Part shown: piece by piece, positions 1-6,125 of the stretch
How positions within the stretch are numbered: position 1 is the first letter of the stretch
How the letters are laid out: each line of letters starts with the position of its first letter
From: Clostridiales bacterium UBA7044
GTDB lineage: Bacteria; Bacillota; Clostridia; Oscillospirales; Oscillospiraceae
Length of the DNA: 11,661 nucleotides
Direction of reading: 5' to 3'
NCBI GenBank assembly: GCA_002493965.1
Contig: DLAP01000090.1
Span: 7,715-19,375, forward strand
Program-made: the position numbers and the translations under genes
Notes under the pieces: generated by a model
What the model saw: only the letters and a program-made list of their open reading frames with translations
Databases searched by the model: none
What the model was told of the DNA's origin: nothing

Positions 1-21
1 CCATTATGCGGTGTTGCCTTA
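1..21 (-). repeat. Outer end of a hairpin repeat, cut by the window edge
   Basis: These 21 bases are the exact reverse complement of the last 21 bases of the window (11641-11661). They match the terminal inverted repeat of the copy at 9635 (TAAGGCAACACCGC...). The rest of the element would lie to the left of the window. The TAA that begins the repeat (minus strand, 21-19) is also the stop codon of hemW. Confidence 0.85.
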
Positions 22-1212
22 AATCCGCCGCAGGGGTTCCGACCCGTCCTGGGCCAGCAGCAAATCCGTGATGATGTCATTGCTTACCAGATACCCCTTC
101 GGGGTCAGTACCCACCGGCCGGAATCATTTTGGGTGGCGTGGAAGTACCGGCGGCGCTTCTCCAGCACCTCTTCCAACGGGGCAAAGGGCAGCATGAACA
201 TCCGCTCGTACTCCGTGGCGCTGATGCCCACGCTGGTGCGGAGCCTAAGCATCAGGTACTCCCCTGCCCGCTCCCGGACGGGAATCTCCTGAATGTCCTC
301 CATGATATTGCCGCCTTCCCGGATGGCGGTAATATAGGCTTGCAGATCCCGCTTCAGGGTAAATCGCTTTCCGGCAAAGTCCGAGGAGGCCCCGGGGCCG
401 AAGCCCAGGTATTCCCCGCCGGTCCAGTATTTCATGTTGTGCTTGGAAACAAGACCCTTCCGGCAGAAGTTGGAAATCTCATACTGACGGAAGCCCCGGC
501 CCCGGAGGGTTTCCACGGCGGACAGGTACATTTCCGCCTGGGTGTCGTCGTCGGGAAGGTTCAGCATTTCCTTGTAGTCCCAGAAGGGGGTGCCCTCTTC
601 GACCCGCAGGCCGTAGCAGCTCACGTGCTCCGGCAGCAGCCGCAGGACGTTATCCAAGGTCTCCTGCCACTGGGCCAGGGTCTGACCGGGCAGGCCGTAC
701 ATCAGGTCCACGGACACGTTCCGGAAGCCCGCCTTCCGAATCCGCTGGTAGGCGGTCACGGCCTGGGCGTAGCTGTGGGGGCGGCCCAGCTTTTTCAGCA
801 TCTCATCGTCATCGGACTGAATACCGAGGCTGGCCCGGTTAAAGCCCTCGGCGCGGAGCCGGTGCAGGAGACGGTCGGACACGGAATCCGGGTTTGCCTC
901 AAAGGTGATTTCGGCGCTGTTGTCCACATCAAAGTTCCGGCGGATGGCGGTGAGAATCACGGCCATGCCGTCGGCGCCGAAGAAGGTAGGGGTGCCGCCG
1001 CCAAAATAAACGGTGTCCACCTTATAGCCGGGGGCCAGTTCTCCCGCCTCCTTGATGTGATCGCATACGGCGTCCAGATAGCCGTCAATCAGCTTGTCGT
1101 CCTTGGTGGCCAGGGAGTAAAAGTCACAGTATTGGCACTTGCTGCGGCAGAAGGGAACGTGAATATACAGCCCCAAGGGGGTTTTGTTGCTTCGTTTCGT
1201 CAGAATGGGCAT
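19..1212 (-). CDS. hemW: Radical SAM heme chaperone HemW
   Basis: A 397-residue cytoplasmic radical SAM protein of the HemW family (long misannotated as oxygen-independent coproporphyrinogen oxidase), thought to bind heme and pass it to target proteins. The 4Fe-4S motif CX3CX2C is at C22, C26 and C29, followed by the YCDF typical of HemW. The glycine-rich SAM motif GGGTPT is at 71-76. The HNxxYW signature that separates HemW from true HemN is present as HNMKYW at 258-263. The C-terminal HemW domain (YLMLRLRTSVG) is present, so the protein is full length. The ATG follows GGAGGT at good spacing. It starts 20 bp after the lepA stop and so is the second gene of a lepA-hemW operon, an order known from many Bacillota, where hrcA-grpE-dnaK often follow. 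Its stop codon TAA lies inside the terminal bases of a repeat element. Confidence 0.95.
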   Translation of the reverse strand: MPILTKRSNKTPLGLYIHVPFCRSKCQYCDFYSLATKDDKLIDGYLDAVCDHIKEAGELAPGYKVDTVYFGGGTPTFFGADGMAVILTAIRRNFDVDNSAEITFEANPDSVSDRLLHRLRAEGFNRASLGIQSDDDEMLKKLGRPHSYAQAVTAYQRIRKAGFRNVSVDLMYGLPGQTLAQWQETLDNVLRLLPEHVSCYGLRVEEGTPFWDYKEMLNLPDDDTQAEMYLSAVETLRGRGFRQYEISNFCRKGLVSKHNMKYWTGGEYLGFGPGASSDFAGKRFTLKRDLQAYITAIREGGNIMEDIQEIPVRERAGEYLMLRLRTSVGISATEYERMFMLPFAPLEEVLEKRRRYFHATQNDSGRWVLTPKGYLVSNDIITDLLLAQDGSEPLRRI

Positions 1213-1232
1213 AATTTACCTCCGGAATGGGA

Positions 1233-3041
1233 TTATTCTTCATCCAATTTGAGTACGGCCATGAACGCTTCGCTGGGCACGGACACGGTACCGAAGGTAC
1301 GCATCCGCTTCTTGCCTTCCTTCTGCTTTTCCAGCAGCTTCTTCTTTCGGGTGATGTCGCCGCCATAGCACTTGGCCAGCACATCCTTGCGCAGGGCCTT
1401 GATGGTCTCCCGGGCAATGATCTTGCCGCCGATGGCCGCCTGAATGGGGATCTCAAACTGGGCACGGGGGATATTGTCCTTCAGCTTTTCACAGATCTTC
1501 CGGGCGCGGGGGTAGGCGTTGTCCGCAAAGAGGATAAAGCTGAGAGCGTCCACGATCTCACCGTTTAACAGGATGTCCAGCTTCACCAGCTTGCTGGGCC
1601 GGTAGCCAATGAGTTCGTAGTCCAGGCTGCCATAGCCCCGGGTCCGGGATTTCAGGGCGTCAAAGAAGTCGTAAATGATTTCATTCAGAGGCATTTCGTA
1701 GTGAAGCTCCACCCGGCTGGCATCCAGGTACACCATGTCCTTAAATTCCCCCCGGCGATTCTGGCACAGGTCCATGATATTCCCCACATACTCCTGGGGG
1801 GCAATGACGCTGACCTTGGCGTAGGGCTCCTCCGCCAGCTGAATCTCCATGGGATCCGGGAAGTCCAGGGGGGTGAAGACCAGCATGGTTTCCCCGGAGG
1901 TCTTGGTCACCCGGTAGACCACGTTGGGGGCGGTGGTGATCAGGTCCAGGTTATATTCCCGCTCCAGTCGCTCCTGGATGATCTCCATGTGCAGCAGTCC
2001 CAGGAAGCCGCACCGGAAACCAAAGCCTAGGGCGATAGAGCTTTCCAACTCATAGCTCATGGAGGCGTCGTTGAGCTTCAGCTTCTCCAGGGCTTCCCGC
2101 AGGTCCTGATATTTGGCCCCGTCGGCGGGATAGATGCCGGAGAAGACCATGGGCTGCACGGGCCGGTAGCCGGGGAGGGGTTCGGCGGCCGGGTTTTCCG
2201 CCCCGGTAATGGTGTCGCCCACCCGGGTGTCCGCCACGGTTTTGATGGAGGCAGTGATATAGCCCACCTCCCCTGCTCCCAGGGCCTCAGCGGGAACCAG
2301 GGCGCCGGGGCTCATGGTGCCGACTTCCACCACCTTGTAAACCGCTCCGGTGGCCATCATCTGAATGTCCATGCCGGGCCTGACCGTACCGGCCTTCACC
2401 CGGGTGTAGACGATGACCCCACGGTAGGAATCGTACTGGCTGTCGAAGATCAGGGCCTGTAAAGGCGCGTTCCGATCTCCCTTGGGGGCGGGCACATCCC
2501 GGACAATCATTTCCAGGACGGAATGAATGTTGATGCCGTTTTTGGCGGAGATCTCCGGGGCGTCCTCGGCGGGAAGACCGATGATGTCCTCGATTTCCGC
2601 CTTGACCTCCTGGGGACGGGCAGAGGGCAGGTCGATCTTATTGATGACCGGCAGGACTTCCAATCCCGCGTCAATGGCCAGATAGGTATTTGCCAGGGTC
2701 TGGGCCTCCACGCCCTGGGAGGCGTCTACCACCAGCACCGCCCCTTCGCAGGCGGCCAGAGACCGGGAGACCTCATAGTTAAAGTCCACATGGCCCGGGG
2801 TGTCAATAAGGTTTAAGTCATAGACTAACCCATTGTCGGCGGTGTAGCTTAAGGTGGCGGCGGTGGCCTTGATGGTGATGCCCCGCTCCCGCTCCAATTC
2901 CATGGAGTCTAAAAGCTGCTCCGCCCGGATCCGCCGGTCGATGGCGTCGCATTCCTCCAGAAGCCGGTCTGCCAGGGTGGACTTGCCGTGATCAATATGG
3001 GCGATAATGGAAAAATTTCGGATCTTCGATAAGTCGGTCAT
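1233..3041 (-). CDS. lepA: Elongation factor 4 (LepA), ribosome back-translocating GTPase
   Basis: A 602-residue translational GTPase, the usual LepA length. It acts on the ribosome, remodelling stalled or mistranslocated complexes and affecting initiation and 30S assembly. GTPase motifs are intact: P-loop AHIDHGKST at 14-22, DTPGH at 80-84 and NKID at 134-137, with a G5-like SAKNG further on. The segment GFRCGFLGLLHMEII marks the EF-G-like domain V region. The LepA-specific C-terminal domain ends with the basic stretch GGDITRKKKLLEKQKEGKKR, which contacts tRNA in known structures. The ATG at 3041 has GAGGAG about 8 nt upstream, behind a SigA-type promoter at 3084-3112. It is the first gene of the lepA-hemW operon and is divergent from rpoD. 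Confidence 0.98.
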   Translation of the reverse strand: MTDLSKIRNFSIIAHIDHGKSTLADRLLEECDAIDRRIRAEQLLDSMELERERGITIKATAATLSYTADNGLVYDLNLIDTPGHVDFNYEVSRSLAACEGAVLVVDASQGVEAQTLANTYLAIDAGLEVLPVINKIDLPSARPQEVKAEIEDIIGLPAEDAPEISAKNGINIHSVLEMIVRDVPAPKGDRNAPLQALIFDSQYDSYRGVIVYTRVKAGTVRPGMDIQMMATGAVYKVVEVGTMSPGALVPAEALGAGEVGYITASIKTVADTRVGDTITGAENPAAEPLPGYRPVQPMVFSGIYPADGAKYQDLREALEKLKLNDASMSYELESSIALGFGFRCGFLGLLHMEIIQERLEREYNLDLITTAPNVVYRVTKTSGETMLVFTPLDFPDPMEIQLAEEPYAKVSVIAPQEYVGNIMDLCQNRRGEFKDMVYLDASRVELHYEMPLNEIIYDFFDALKSRTRGYGSLDYELIGYRPSKLVKLDILLNGEIVDALSFILFADNAYPRARKICEKLKDNIPRAQFEIPIQAAIGGKIIARETIKALRKDVLAKCYGGDITRKKKLLEKQKEGKKRMRTFGTVSVPSEAFMAVLKLDEE

Positions 3042-3083
3042 AAAGGTCGCTCCTCGGGGTACAGACAGAATATTTCATCCTCC

Positions 3084-3112
3084 ATTATACCGAAAAAATG
3101 CCAAAAAGTAAA
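3084..3112 (-). promoter_or_regulatory. SigA-type promoter of lepA-hemW
   Basis: Read on the minus strand: TTTACT (3112-3107), a 17-bp spacer, then a perfect TATAAT (3089-3084). Transcription should start near 3077, leaving a leader of about 35 nt before the lepA ATG. This is inferred from consensus and spacing only. Confidence 0.75.
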
Positions 3113-3157
3113 CTGTATGTTTGCCCGAAATCTGGGGAAAACTGTCCTTGAAAAGTG

Positions 3158-3322
3158 ATGGCAACGCCACATAATGGGATCTGCGGCTTTCAGCGGATCT
3201 TTTTCCCCAATCGTCCAGTTCAAAAAACCGGAAATACATCCAGTATTCCTCGGTTTTCCGAACTTTCGCTTGGCGCAAAATCTATCGCCGAAAGCACTTG
3301 CCCCATTATGAGGCGCTGCCCA
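3158..3322. repeat. Hairpin repeat, copy 1 (diverged ends)
   Basis: About 165 bp forming an imperfect palindrome along its whole length. Paired arms include CATAATGGG (3170-3178) with CCCATTATG (3302-3310), GCTTTC (3186-3191) with GAAAGC (3290-3295), and AAAACCG (3224-3230) with CGGTTTT (3251-3257). The apex is AATAC-ATCCA-GTATT (3233-3247). It is homologous to copies at 9635 and 9800, and most similar at the apex. Its outer ends have lost the flanking TAA seen in the other copies, which suggests an older insertion. It sits between the divergent lepA and rpoD promoters without overlapping either. On the minus strand it contains GAGGA 7 nt before an ATG (3239) whose frame runs out of the repeat to 3075. 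Confidence 0.85.
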
Positions 3323-3362
3323 AAATTTTTTCAAAAGGGAAAAACTTAAGGAAGAAAGCCCC

Positions 3363-3391
3363 TTGCCGCCGAAAAAAAACCGGAGTATAGT
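3363..3391 (+). promoter_or_regulatory. Probable SigA-type promoter of rpoD
   Basis: TTGCCG (3363-3368), a 17-bp spacer, then TATAGT (3386-3391). Transcription would start near 3398, about 48 nt before the rpoD ATG. It lies just right of repeat copy 1. A housekeeping sigma gene reading its own type of promoter would fit autoregulation; this is inferred. Confidence 0.6.
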
Positions 3392-3445
3392 CTTATCACA
3401 TAAGAAAACATCACTTTTCCATAGAATATAGAGGGAGACACAGCT

Positions 3446-4597
3446 ATGAGTAGTACACCCAAGAAACCCGTAAAGCCCGGAATGGAGGACGTTCAGGCCG
3501 CTTTACAGAACCTGATTGCCCAGGGCAAGAAGGAAGGCATCATCCGGGCCGCAGACCTGAATGCCCAGCTGGAAAAAATGCAGCTGACCCCGGAGAAGAT
3601 CGAGGAAATTTATGACCGGCTGGACGACATGAACATCCAGGTGGTCACGGCGGACCTGGAACTGGATCTGGGTAACGATGACCTGGGTCTGGACGTGGAT
3701 GGAGACATCGATCTGGCCGGCCTGGAAGAGGAAGAACTGATTGACCCCGTGGATCTGGCGGCGGAATACAGCCTGGATGACCCTGTCCGGATGTATCTGA
3801 AGGAGATCGGCCAGGTAAAGCTTCTGTCCGCCGACGAGGAAATTGAGCTTGCCAAACGGGTGTCCGAAGGGGACCAGGAGGCAAAGAACAAGCTGACGGA
3901 GGCAAACCTCCGGCTGGTGGTTTCCATCGCCAAGAAGTATTCTGGCAGAGGGCTGCACATTCTGGATCTGATCCAGGAGGGTAATACGGGCCTGATCCGG
4001 GCGGTGGATAAGTTTGACTGGACAAAGGGAAACAAATTCTCTACATATGCCACCTGGTGGATCCGGCAGGCCATCACCCGTGCCATCGCCGACCAGGCCC
4101 GGACCATTCGGGTCCCGGTGCATATGGTAGAGGTCATCAACAAGGCCACCCGGTGCAACCGGAAGCTGGTTCAGGAGCTGGGCAGAGAACCTACCGTGGA
4201 GGAAATCGCCGCGGAACTGAACCTACCTGTGGAGAAGATCATCGAGGCCAACCGCACCGCCGCCGACACCCTGTCCCTGGACACCCCCGTGGGCGATGAA
4301 GAGGATACCTCTATCGGCTCCTTCGTGGAAGACGAGCGAACCCCCGGCCCTGCCGACGCCACCTCTAACGCATTGCTTGCCGAGGCTTTGAAGGAAATTT
4401 TGGATACCCTGACGGAGCGGGAAGCGGACGTGCTGCGGATGCGCTTCGGTATGTACGACGGCCGGACCCACACCCTGGAGGAAGTGGGCCAGATTTTCGG
4501 TGTGACCCGGGAGCGGATTCGTCAGATCGAAAACAAGGCCATCCGGAAGCTGCGCCATCCCAGCCGGGCGAAGAAGATCCGGGACTTCTACTGCTAA
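3446..4597 (+). CDS. rpoD: RNA polymerase primary sigma factor RpoD/SigA
   Basis: A 383-residue group 1 sigma factor that directs core RNA polymerase to -35/-10 promoters. A region 1.1-like helical segment is at about 15-66, followed by a very acidic linker (68-100). Region 1.2 starts at DPVRMYLKEIG (112-122). Region 2, residues about 153-225, includes RLVVSIAKKY, the core-binding LDLIQEGNTGLIRAVDKF and the -10 recognition helix FSTYATWWIRQAI. Region 3 begins at IRVPVHMVE. Region 4.2, about 342-380, carries the helix-turn-helix EEVGQIFGVTRERIRQIENKA. The short form lacking the large non-conserved region of proteobacterial sigma-70 is typical of Bacillota. The ATG follows GAGGGAGA. The gene stands apart from dnaG, its frequent partner, at least within this window. 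A strong terminator follows the stop. Confidence 0.98.
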   Translation: MSSTPKKPVKPGMEDVQAALQNLIAQGKKEGIIRAADLNAQLEKMQLTPEKIEEIYDRLDDMNIQVVTADLELDLGNDDLGLDVDGDIDLAGLEEEELIDPVDLAAEYSLDDPVRMYLKEIGQVKLLSADEEIELAKRVSEGDQEAKNKLTEANLRLVVSIAKKYSGRGLHILDLIQEGNTGLIRAVDKFDWTKGNKFSTYATWWIRQAITRAIADQARTIRVPVHMVEVINKATRCNRKLVQELGREPTVEEIAAELNLPVEKIIEANRTAADTLSLDTPVGDEEDTSIGSFVEDERTPGPADATSNALLAEALKEILDTLTEREADVLRMRFGMYDGRTHTLEEVGQIFGVTRERIRQIENKAIRKLRHPSRAKKIRDFYC

Positions 4598-4607
4598 GGA
4601 TGATAAG

Positions 4608-4633
4608 AAAAAACCGGCGCAAGCCGGTTTTTT
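4608..4633 (+). terminator. Rho-independent terminator after rpoD
   Basis: A perfect hairpin, AAAAAACCGGC with GCCGGTTTTTT, around a GCAA tetraloop and ending in a T run. It lies 10 nt after the rpoD stop and only 19 nt before the thiN ATG, so thiN must depend on readthrough or on a promoter I do not see. Confidence 0.9.
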
Positions 4634-4652
4634 CATTGGGAAAGGAATATCT

Positions 4653-5294
4653 ATGAAACGATGTGTGATTTTCTGCGCCGTCGGGTTTGATTCCCTCATA
4701 GACCCTATCGGGGAAGAGGACTATGTGATTGCCGCGGACGGGGGCTTTCAGCATACGGAAAAGCTGGGGATAACGCCGGATGCCATCCTGGGGGACTTCG
4801 ATTCCCTGGGGTACACGCCCGCCGGGGCCAACGTCTTCCCGGTGGAGAAGGACGATACGGATGCCATGCTGGCAGTGCGCCATGGGTTGGCGCGGGGCTT
4901 CCGGGAATTTCTCATTTATGGCGGCCTGGATGGCCCAAGGCTGGATCATACCTTTGCCAATGTGCAGACTCTCCACTTTCTGGCGGAGCATGGAGCCTGG
5001 GGCTACCTTGTGGGAAAGGACTATATCCTTACAGTTGTAAAGAACGGGCGTATACGTTTCCCCGCCGGAGCAACGGGCACCATTTCCGTATTCTGCGTAG
5101 GGCCGGACGCCCAGGGGGTGACGGAACGGGGGCTGTATTATCCTTTGGAAAACGCGGCCCTGACCAGCGGCTTCCCGCTAGGAGCCAGCAACCACTTTAC
5201 GGGAGCGGAGGCGGAGATTTCCGTGGAGAAAGGAAGCCTGCTGCTGATCTGGGACCGGGAGAATGGATTGCCGGAAAGAAACACCCGGCCTTGA
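4653..5294 (+). CDS. thiN: Thiamine pyrophosphokinase
   Basis: A 213-residue cytoplasmic enzyme of the thiamine pyrophosphokinase family, which transfers pyrophosphate from ATP to thiamine to give the cofactor TPP. The N-terminal catalytic domain shows AADGG (27-31), DAILGDFDS (43-51), the acidic KDDTDA (66-71) and GGLDGPRLDHT (90-100); the aspartates in these motifs bind magnesium and ATP in known structures. The C-terminal beta-rich domain contains LTSGFPLGASNHF, the usual thiamine-binding region. Length is normal for the family. The ATG follows GAAAGGA. No TPP riboswitch is visible upstream, where there is only the rpoD terminator. The stop codon is inside a GC-rich hairpin (5281-5311) that acts as terminator for the opposite strand. 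In many Bacillota this gene sits beside rpe and rsgA in the stk-prp cluster; here it follows rpoD. Confidence 0.93.
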   Translation: MKRCVIFCAVGFDSLIDPIGEEDYVIAADGGFQHTEKLGITPDAILGDFDSLGYTPAGANVFPVEKDDTDAMLAVRHGLARGFREFLIYGGLDGPRLDHTFANVQTLHFLAEHGAWGYLVGKDYILTVVKNGRIRFPAGATGTISVFCVGPDAQGVTERGLYYPLENAALTSGFPLGASNHFTGAEAEISVEKGSLLLIWDRENGLPERNTRP

Positions 5295-5311
5295 CTTTTC
5301 AGGCCGGGTGT
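5270..5311 (-). terminator. Minus-strand terminator overlapping the end of thiN
   Basis: A 10-bp perfect stem, CACCCGGCCT (5282-5291) with AGGCCGGGTG (5301-5310). Read on the minus strand it is followed by TTTCTTTCC, and read on the plus strand by TGGTAAAG. It therefore best terminates leftward transcription, that is, the small toxin mRNA starting near 5557. It overlaps the thiN stop codon. Confidence 0.65.
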
Positions 5312-5319
5312 GGTAAAGT
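5291..5319 (+). promoter_or_regulatory. Candidate promoter of an antisense RNA
   Basis: TTGACT (5291-5296), a 17-bp spacer, then TAAAGT (5314-5319): 5/6 and 4/6 matches to SigA consensus at ideal spacing. The start would be near 5326. No plus-strand protein follows before groES. It lies within the hairpin that ends the opposing toxin transcript, the arrangement expected of a type I antitoxin promoter. Confidence 0.5.
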
Positions 5320-5440
5320 AAAGGTAACCCATAGGGGATGGTCAGATCCCCCATGGGGCAAGGCTGTCCCCGTTCTAGGCGGGAAGACGGTCAACACAAG
5401 ATGGGTGAAATTGCCGCTTCTCGCTAGGGTGTGGGGGCGG

Positions 5441-5518
5441 CTATTTCGCTAACTGGTTGCCCAGCGCGATAGCCGCAATTACCAGAATAAGTAACTGAAC
5501 CACAGCTTCCGTACTCAT
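5441..5518 (-). CDS. Small hydrophobic peptide, probable type I toxin
   Basis: A 25-residue peptide: MSTEAVV, then a hydrophobic core QLLILVIAAIAL, ending GNQLAK. It would form one short membrane helix with a polar C-terminus ending in lysine. This resembles the Gram-positive small membrane toxins (holin-like TxpA/BsrG/Fst group) in size, the MST-E-A start and layout, though I cannot run a profile search. AGGAGG (5532-5527) lies 8 nt before the ATG. The gene has its own extended -10 promoter (5564-5592), an SD-masking hairpin in the leader, a 3' untranslated region of about 150 nt and a terminator at 5281-5311. A plus-strand transcript opposite it is predicted. Such peptides act by damaging or depolarising the membrane and are silenced by antisense RNA. 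The assignment as toxin is inferred; the peptide and its signals are seen. Confidence 0.6.
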   Translation of the reverse strand: MSTEAVVQLLILVIAAIALGNQLAK

Positions 5519-5522
5519 GGGC

Positions 5523-5544
5523 GTCTCCTCCTTTCGGAGTTGAC
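5523..5544 (-). promoter_or_regulatory. SD-sequestering hairpin of the toxin mRNA
   Basis: In the minus-strand RNA, CUCC-GAAA-GGAG forms a stem capped by a GNRA tetraloop, extended by outer GUC/GAC pairing after a 2-nt internal loop. The GGAG half is part of the Shine-Dalgarno sequence, so the hairpin would limit translation of the small peptide. Masked ribosome sites are common in type I toxin mRNAs. Confidence 0.55.
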
Positions 5545-5563
5545 CGCCGCACCTTGCGCCATC

Positions 5564-5592
5564 ATTGTATCACGCAGTGACAGAAAGCGCAA
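5564..5592 (-). promoter_or_regulatory. Extended -10 promoter of the small toxin gene
   Basis: On the minus strand: TTGCGC (5592-5587), a 17-bp spacer ending in TGA, then TACAAT (5569-5564). The TGnTACAAT arrangement is an extended -10 element and would offset the weak -35. The start would be near 5557, giving an mRNA of about 285 nt to the terminator at 5281-5311. Confidence 0.65.
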
Positions 5593-5614
5593 GATCTTCC
5601 CTCGCTGAATCGAA

Positions 5615-5652
5615 AACACCAGCCTAAAAAACCTGGGCTGGTGTTCTTTTTT
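5615..5652 (+). terminator. Strong plus-strand terminator with no plus-strand gene before it
   Basis: A 10-bp perfect stem, AACACCAGCC (5615-5624) with GGCTGGTGTT (5636-5645), followed by C and six T. On the other strand the stem is followed by TTTTCG, so it may work weakly leftward too. It insulates groESL from upstream transcription and is the likely 3' end of the antisense RNA or of a long thiN transcript. Confidence 0.85.
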
Positions 5653-5715
5653 ACCCTACGCAAAATTTCAGATGCCAAGTTAATAAATTATTTACGGATT
5701 CTTCCAAATTACCTC

Positions 5716-5744
5716 TTGCTTTTTTTTACGGTTTGCGGTATTAT
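5716..5744 (+). promoter_or_regulatory. SigA-type promoter of groESL
   Basis: TTGCTT (5716-5721), a 17-bp spacer, then TATTAT (5739-5744). The start falls near 5751, inside the CIRCE operator, the standard geometry for repression by HrcA. The sequence just upstream (about 5670-5715) is AT-rich and might assist as an UP element. Confidence 0.8.
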
Positions 5745-5747
5745 GTA

Positions 5748-5774
5748 TTAGCACTCAGAAAGAAAGAGTGCTAA
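5748..5774 (+). promoter_or_regulatory. CIRCE operator (HrcA binding site)
   Basis: TTAGCACTC, nine bases, GAGTGCTAA: a perfect match to the CIRCE inverted repeat. It begins 4 bp after the -10 element of the groESL promoter. HrcA binding here represses groESL, and heat or misfolding stress relieves it because HrcA needs GroEL to stay folded. hrcA itself is not in the window. Confidence 0.97.
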
Positions 5775-5835
5775 ACCGGTAGATAATAGGAGCGCAAGCC
5801 CCGGTCTAAATACAATTTGTATGGAGGAACAATCT

Positions 5836-6111
5836 ATGAAACTGAAACCCATGGCAGACAACGTGCTGCTCAAAGCCCATGAGGCACAGGAGACTACGGC
5901 CTCCGGCATCATTCTGGCCACCACCAACAAGGAAAAGCCCGCCATCTACGAGGTCGTTTCCGTCGGCCCCGGCACCAAGGATGTGACCATGACCGTGTCC
6001 GTTGGGGACAAGGTGGTTGTGGGTAAGTTCGTTGGCACTGATGTGACCATCGACAAGCAGGAATACAAATTCGTCAAGCAGGATGACATCCTGGCTGTTG
6101 TGACTGACTAA
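5836..6111 (+). CDS. groES: Co-chaperonin GroES (Hsp10)
   Basis: A 91-residue cytoplasmic protein that forms the seven-fold lid of the GroEL chamber. The start is MKLKPMADNVLLK; the mobile loop that docks on GroEL is around AQETTASGIIL, and the beta-barrel core ends KFVKQDDILAVV. The ATG at 5836 is preferred over the in-frame ATG at 5821, because GGAGGAAC, the ribosome site, lies at 5823-5830 inside the longer reading. It is the first gene of the CIRCE-controlled operon, 14 bp before groEL. Confidence 0.97.
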   Translation: MKLKPMADNVLLKAHEAQETTASGIILATTNKEKPAIYEVVSVGPGTKDVTMTVSVGDKVVVGKFVGTDVTIDKQEYKFVKQDDILAVVTD

Positions 6112-6125
6112 GGAGGAAATATATC

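Larger units (their letters stand above)
5326..5652 (+). ncRNA. Candidate antisense antitoxin RNA
   Basis: A possible transcript of about 325 nt runs from the promoter at 5291-5319 to the strong plus-strand terminator at 5615-5652. It would be antisense to nearly all of the small toxin mRNA. It would open with a stable hairpin: CCCATAGGGGAT (5328-5339) and ATCCCCCATGGG (5346-5357) pair at 11 of 12 positions around a 6-nt loop. The main support is that a strong terminator exists on a strand with no gene between thiN and itself. It could instead be the 3' untranslated tail of thiN, which would also be antisense to the toxin. A shorter RNA ending earlier is possible. Confidence 0.4.

Noticed and set aside
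130..1368. A 412-codon plus-strand open frame opposite hemW
   Set aside because: It is an antisense shadow of a GC-rich gene, with no recognisable domain, spanning the lepA-hemW junction.
3038..3334. Minus-strand open frames (98 and 67 codons) through repeat copy 1 and the lepA leader
   Set aside because: They run across a palindromic repeat and the lepA promoter. The short conserved frame inside the repeat is treated as a finding, not as a gene.
3503..4123. Long minus-strand frames opposite rpoD
   Set aside because: They are antisense shadows of conserved sigma regions with low-complexity translation and no start signals.
4598..4652. TPP riboswitch upstream of thiN
   Set aside because: The 55-bp gap holds only the rpoD terminator and a ribosome site. 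There is no THI-box sequence or room for one.
5328..5357. Hairpin as a transcription terminator for thiN
   Set aside because: The stem pairs well (11 of 12), but it is followed by GGCAAGGCTG, not a T run. It is better read as the 5' hairpin of the antisense RNA.
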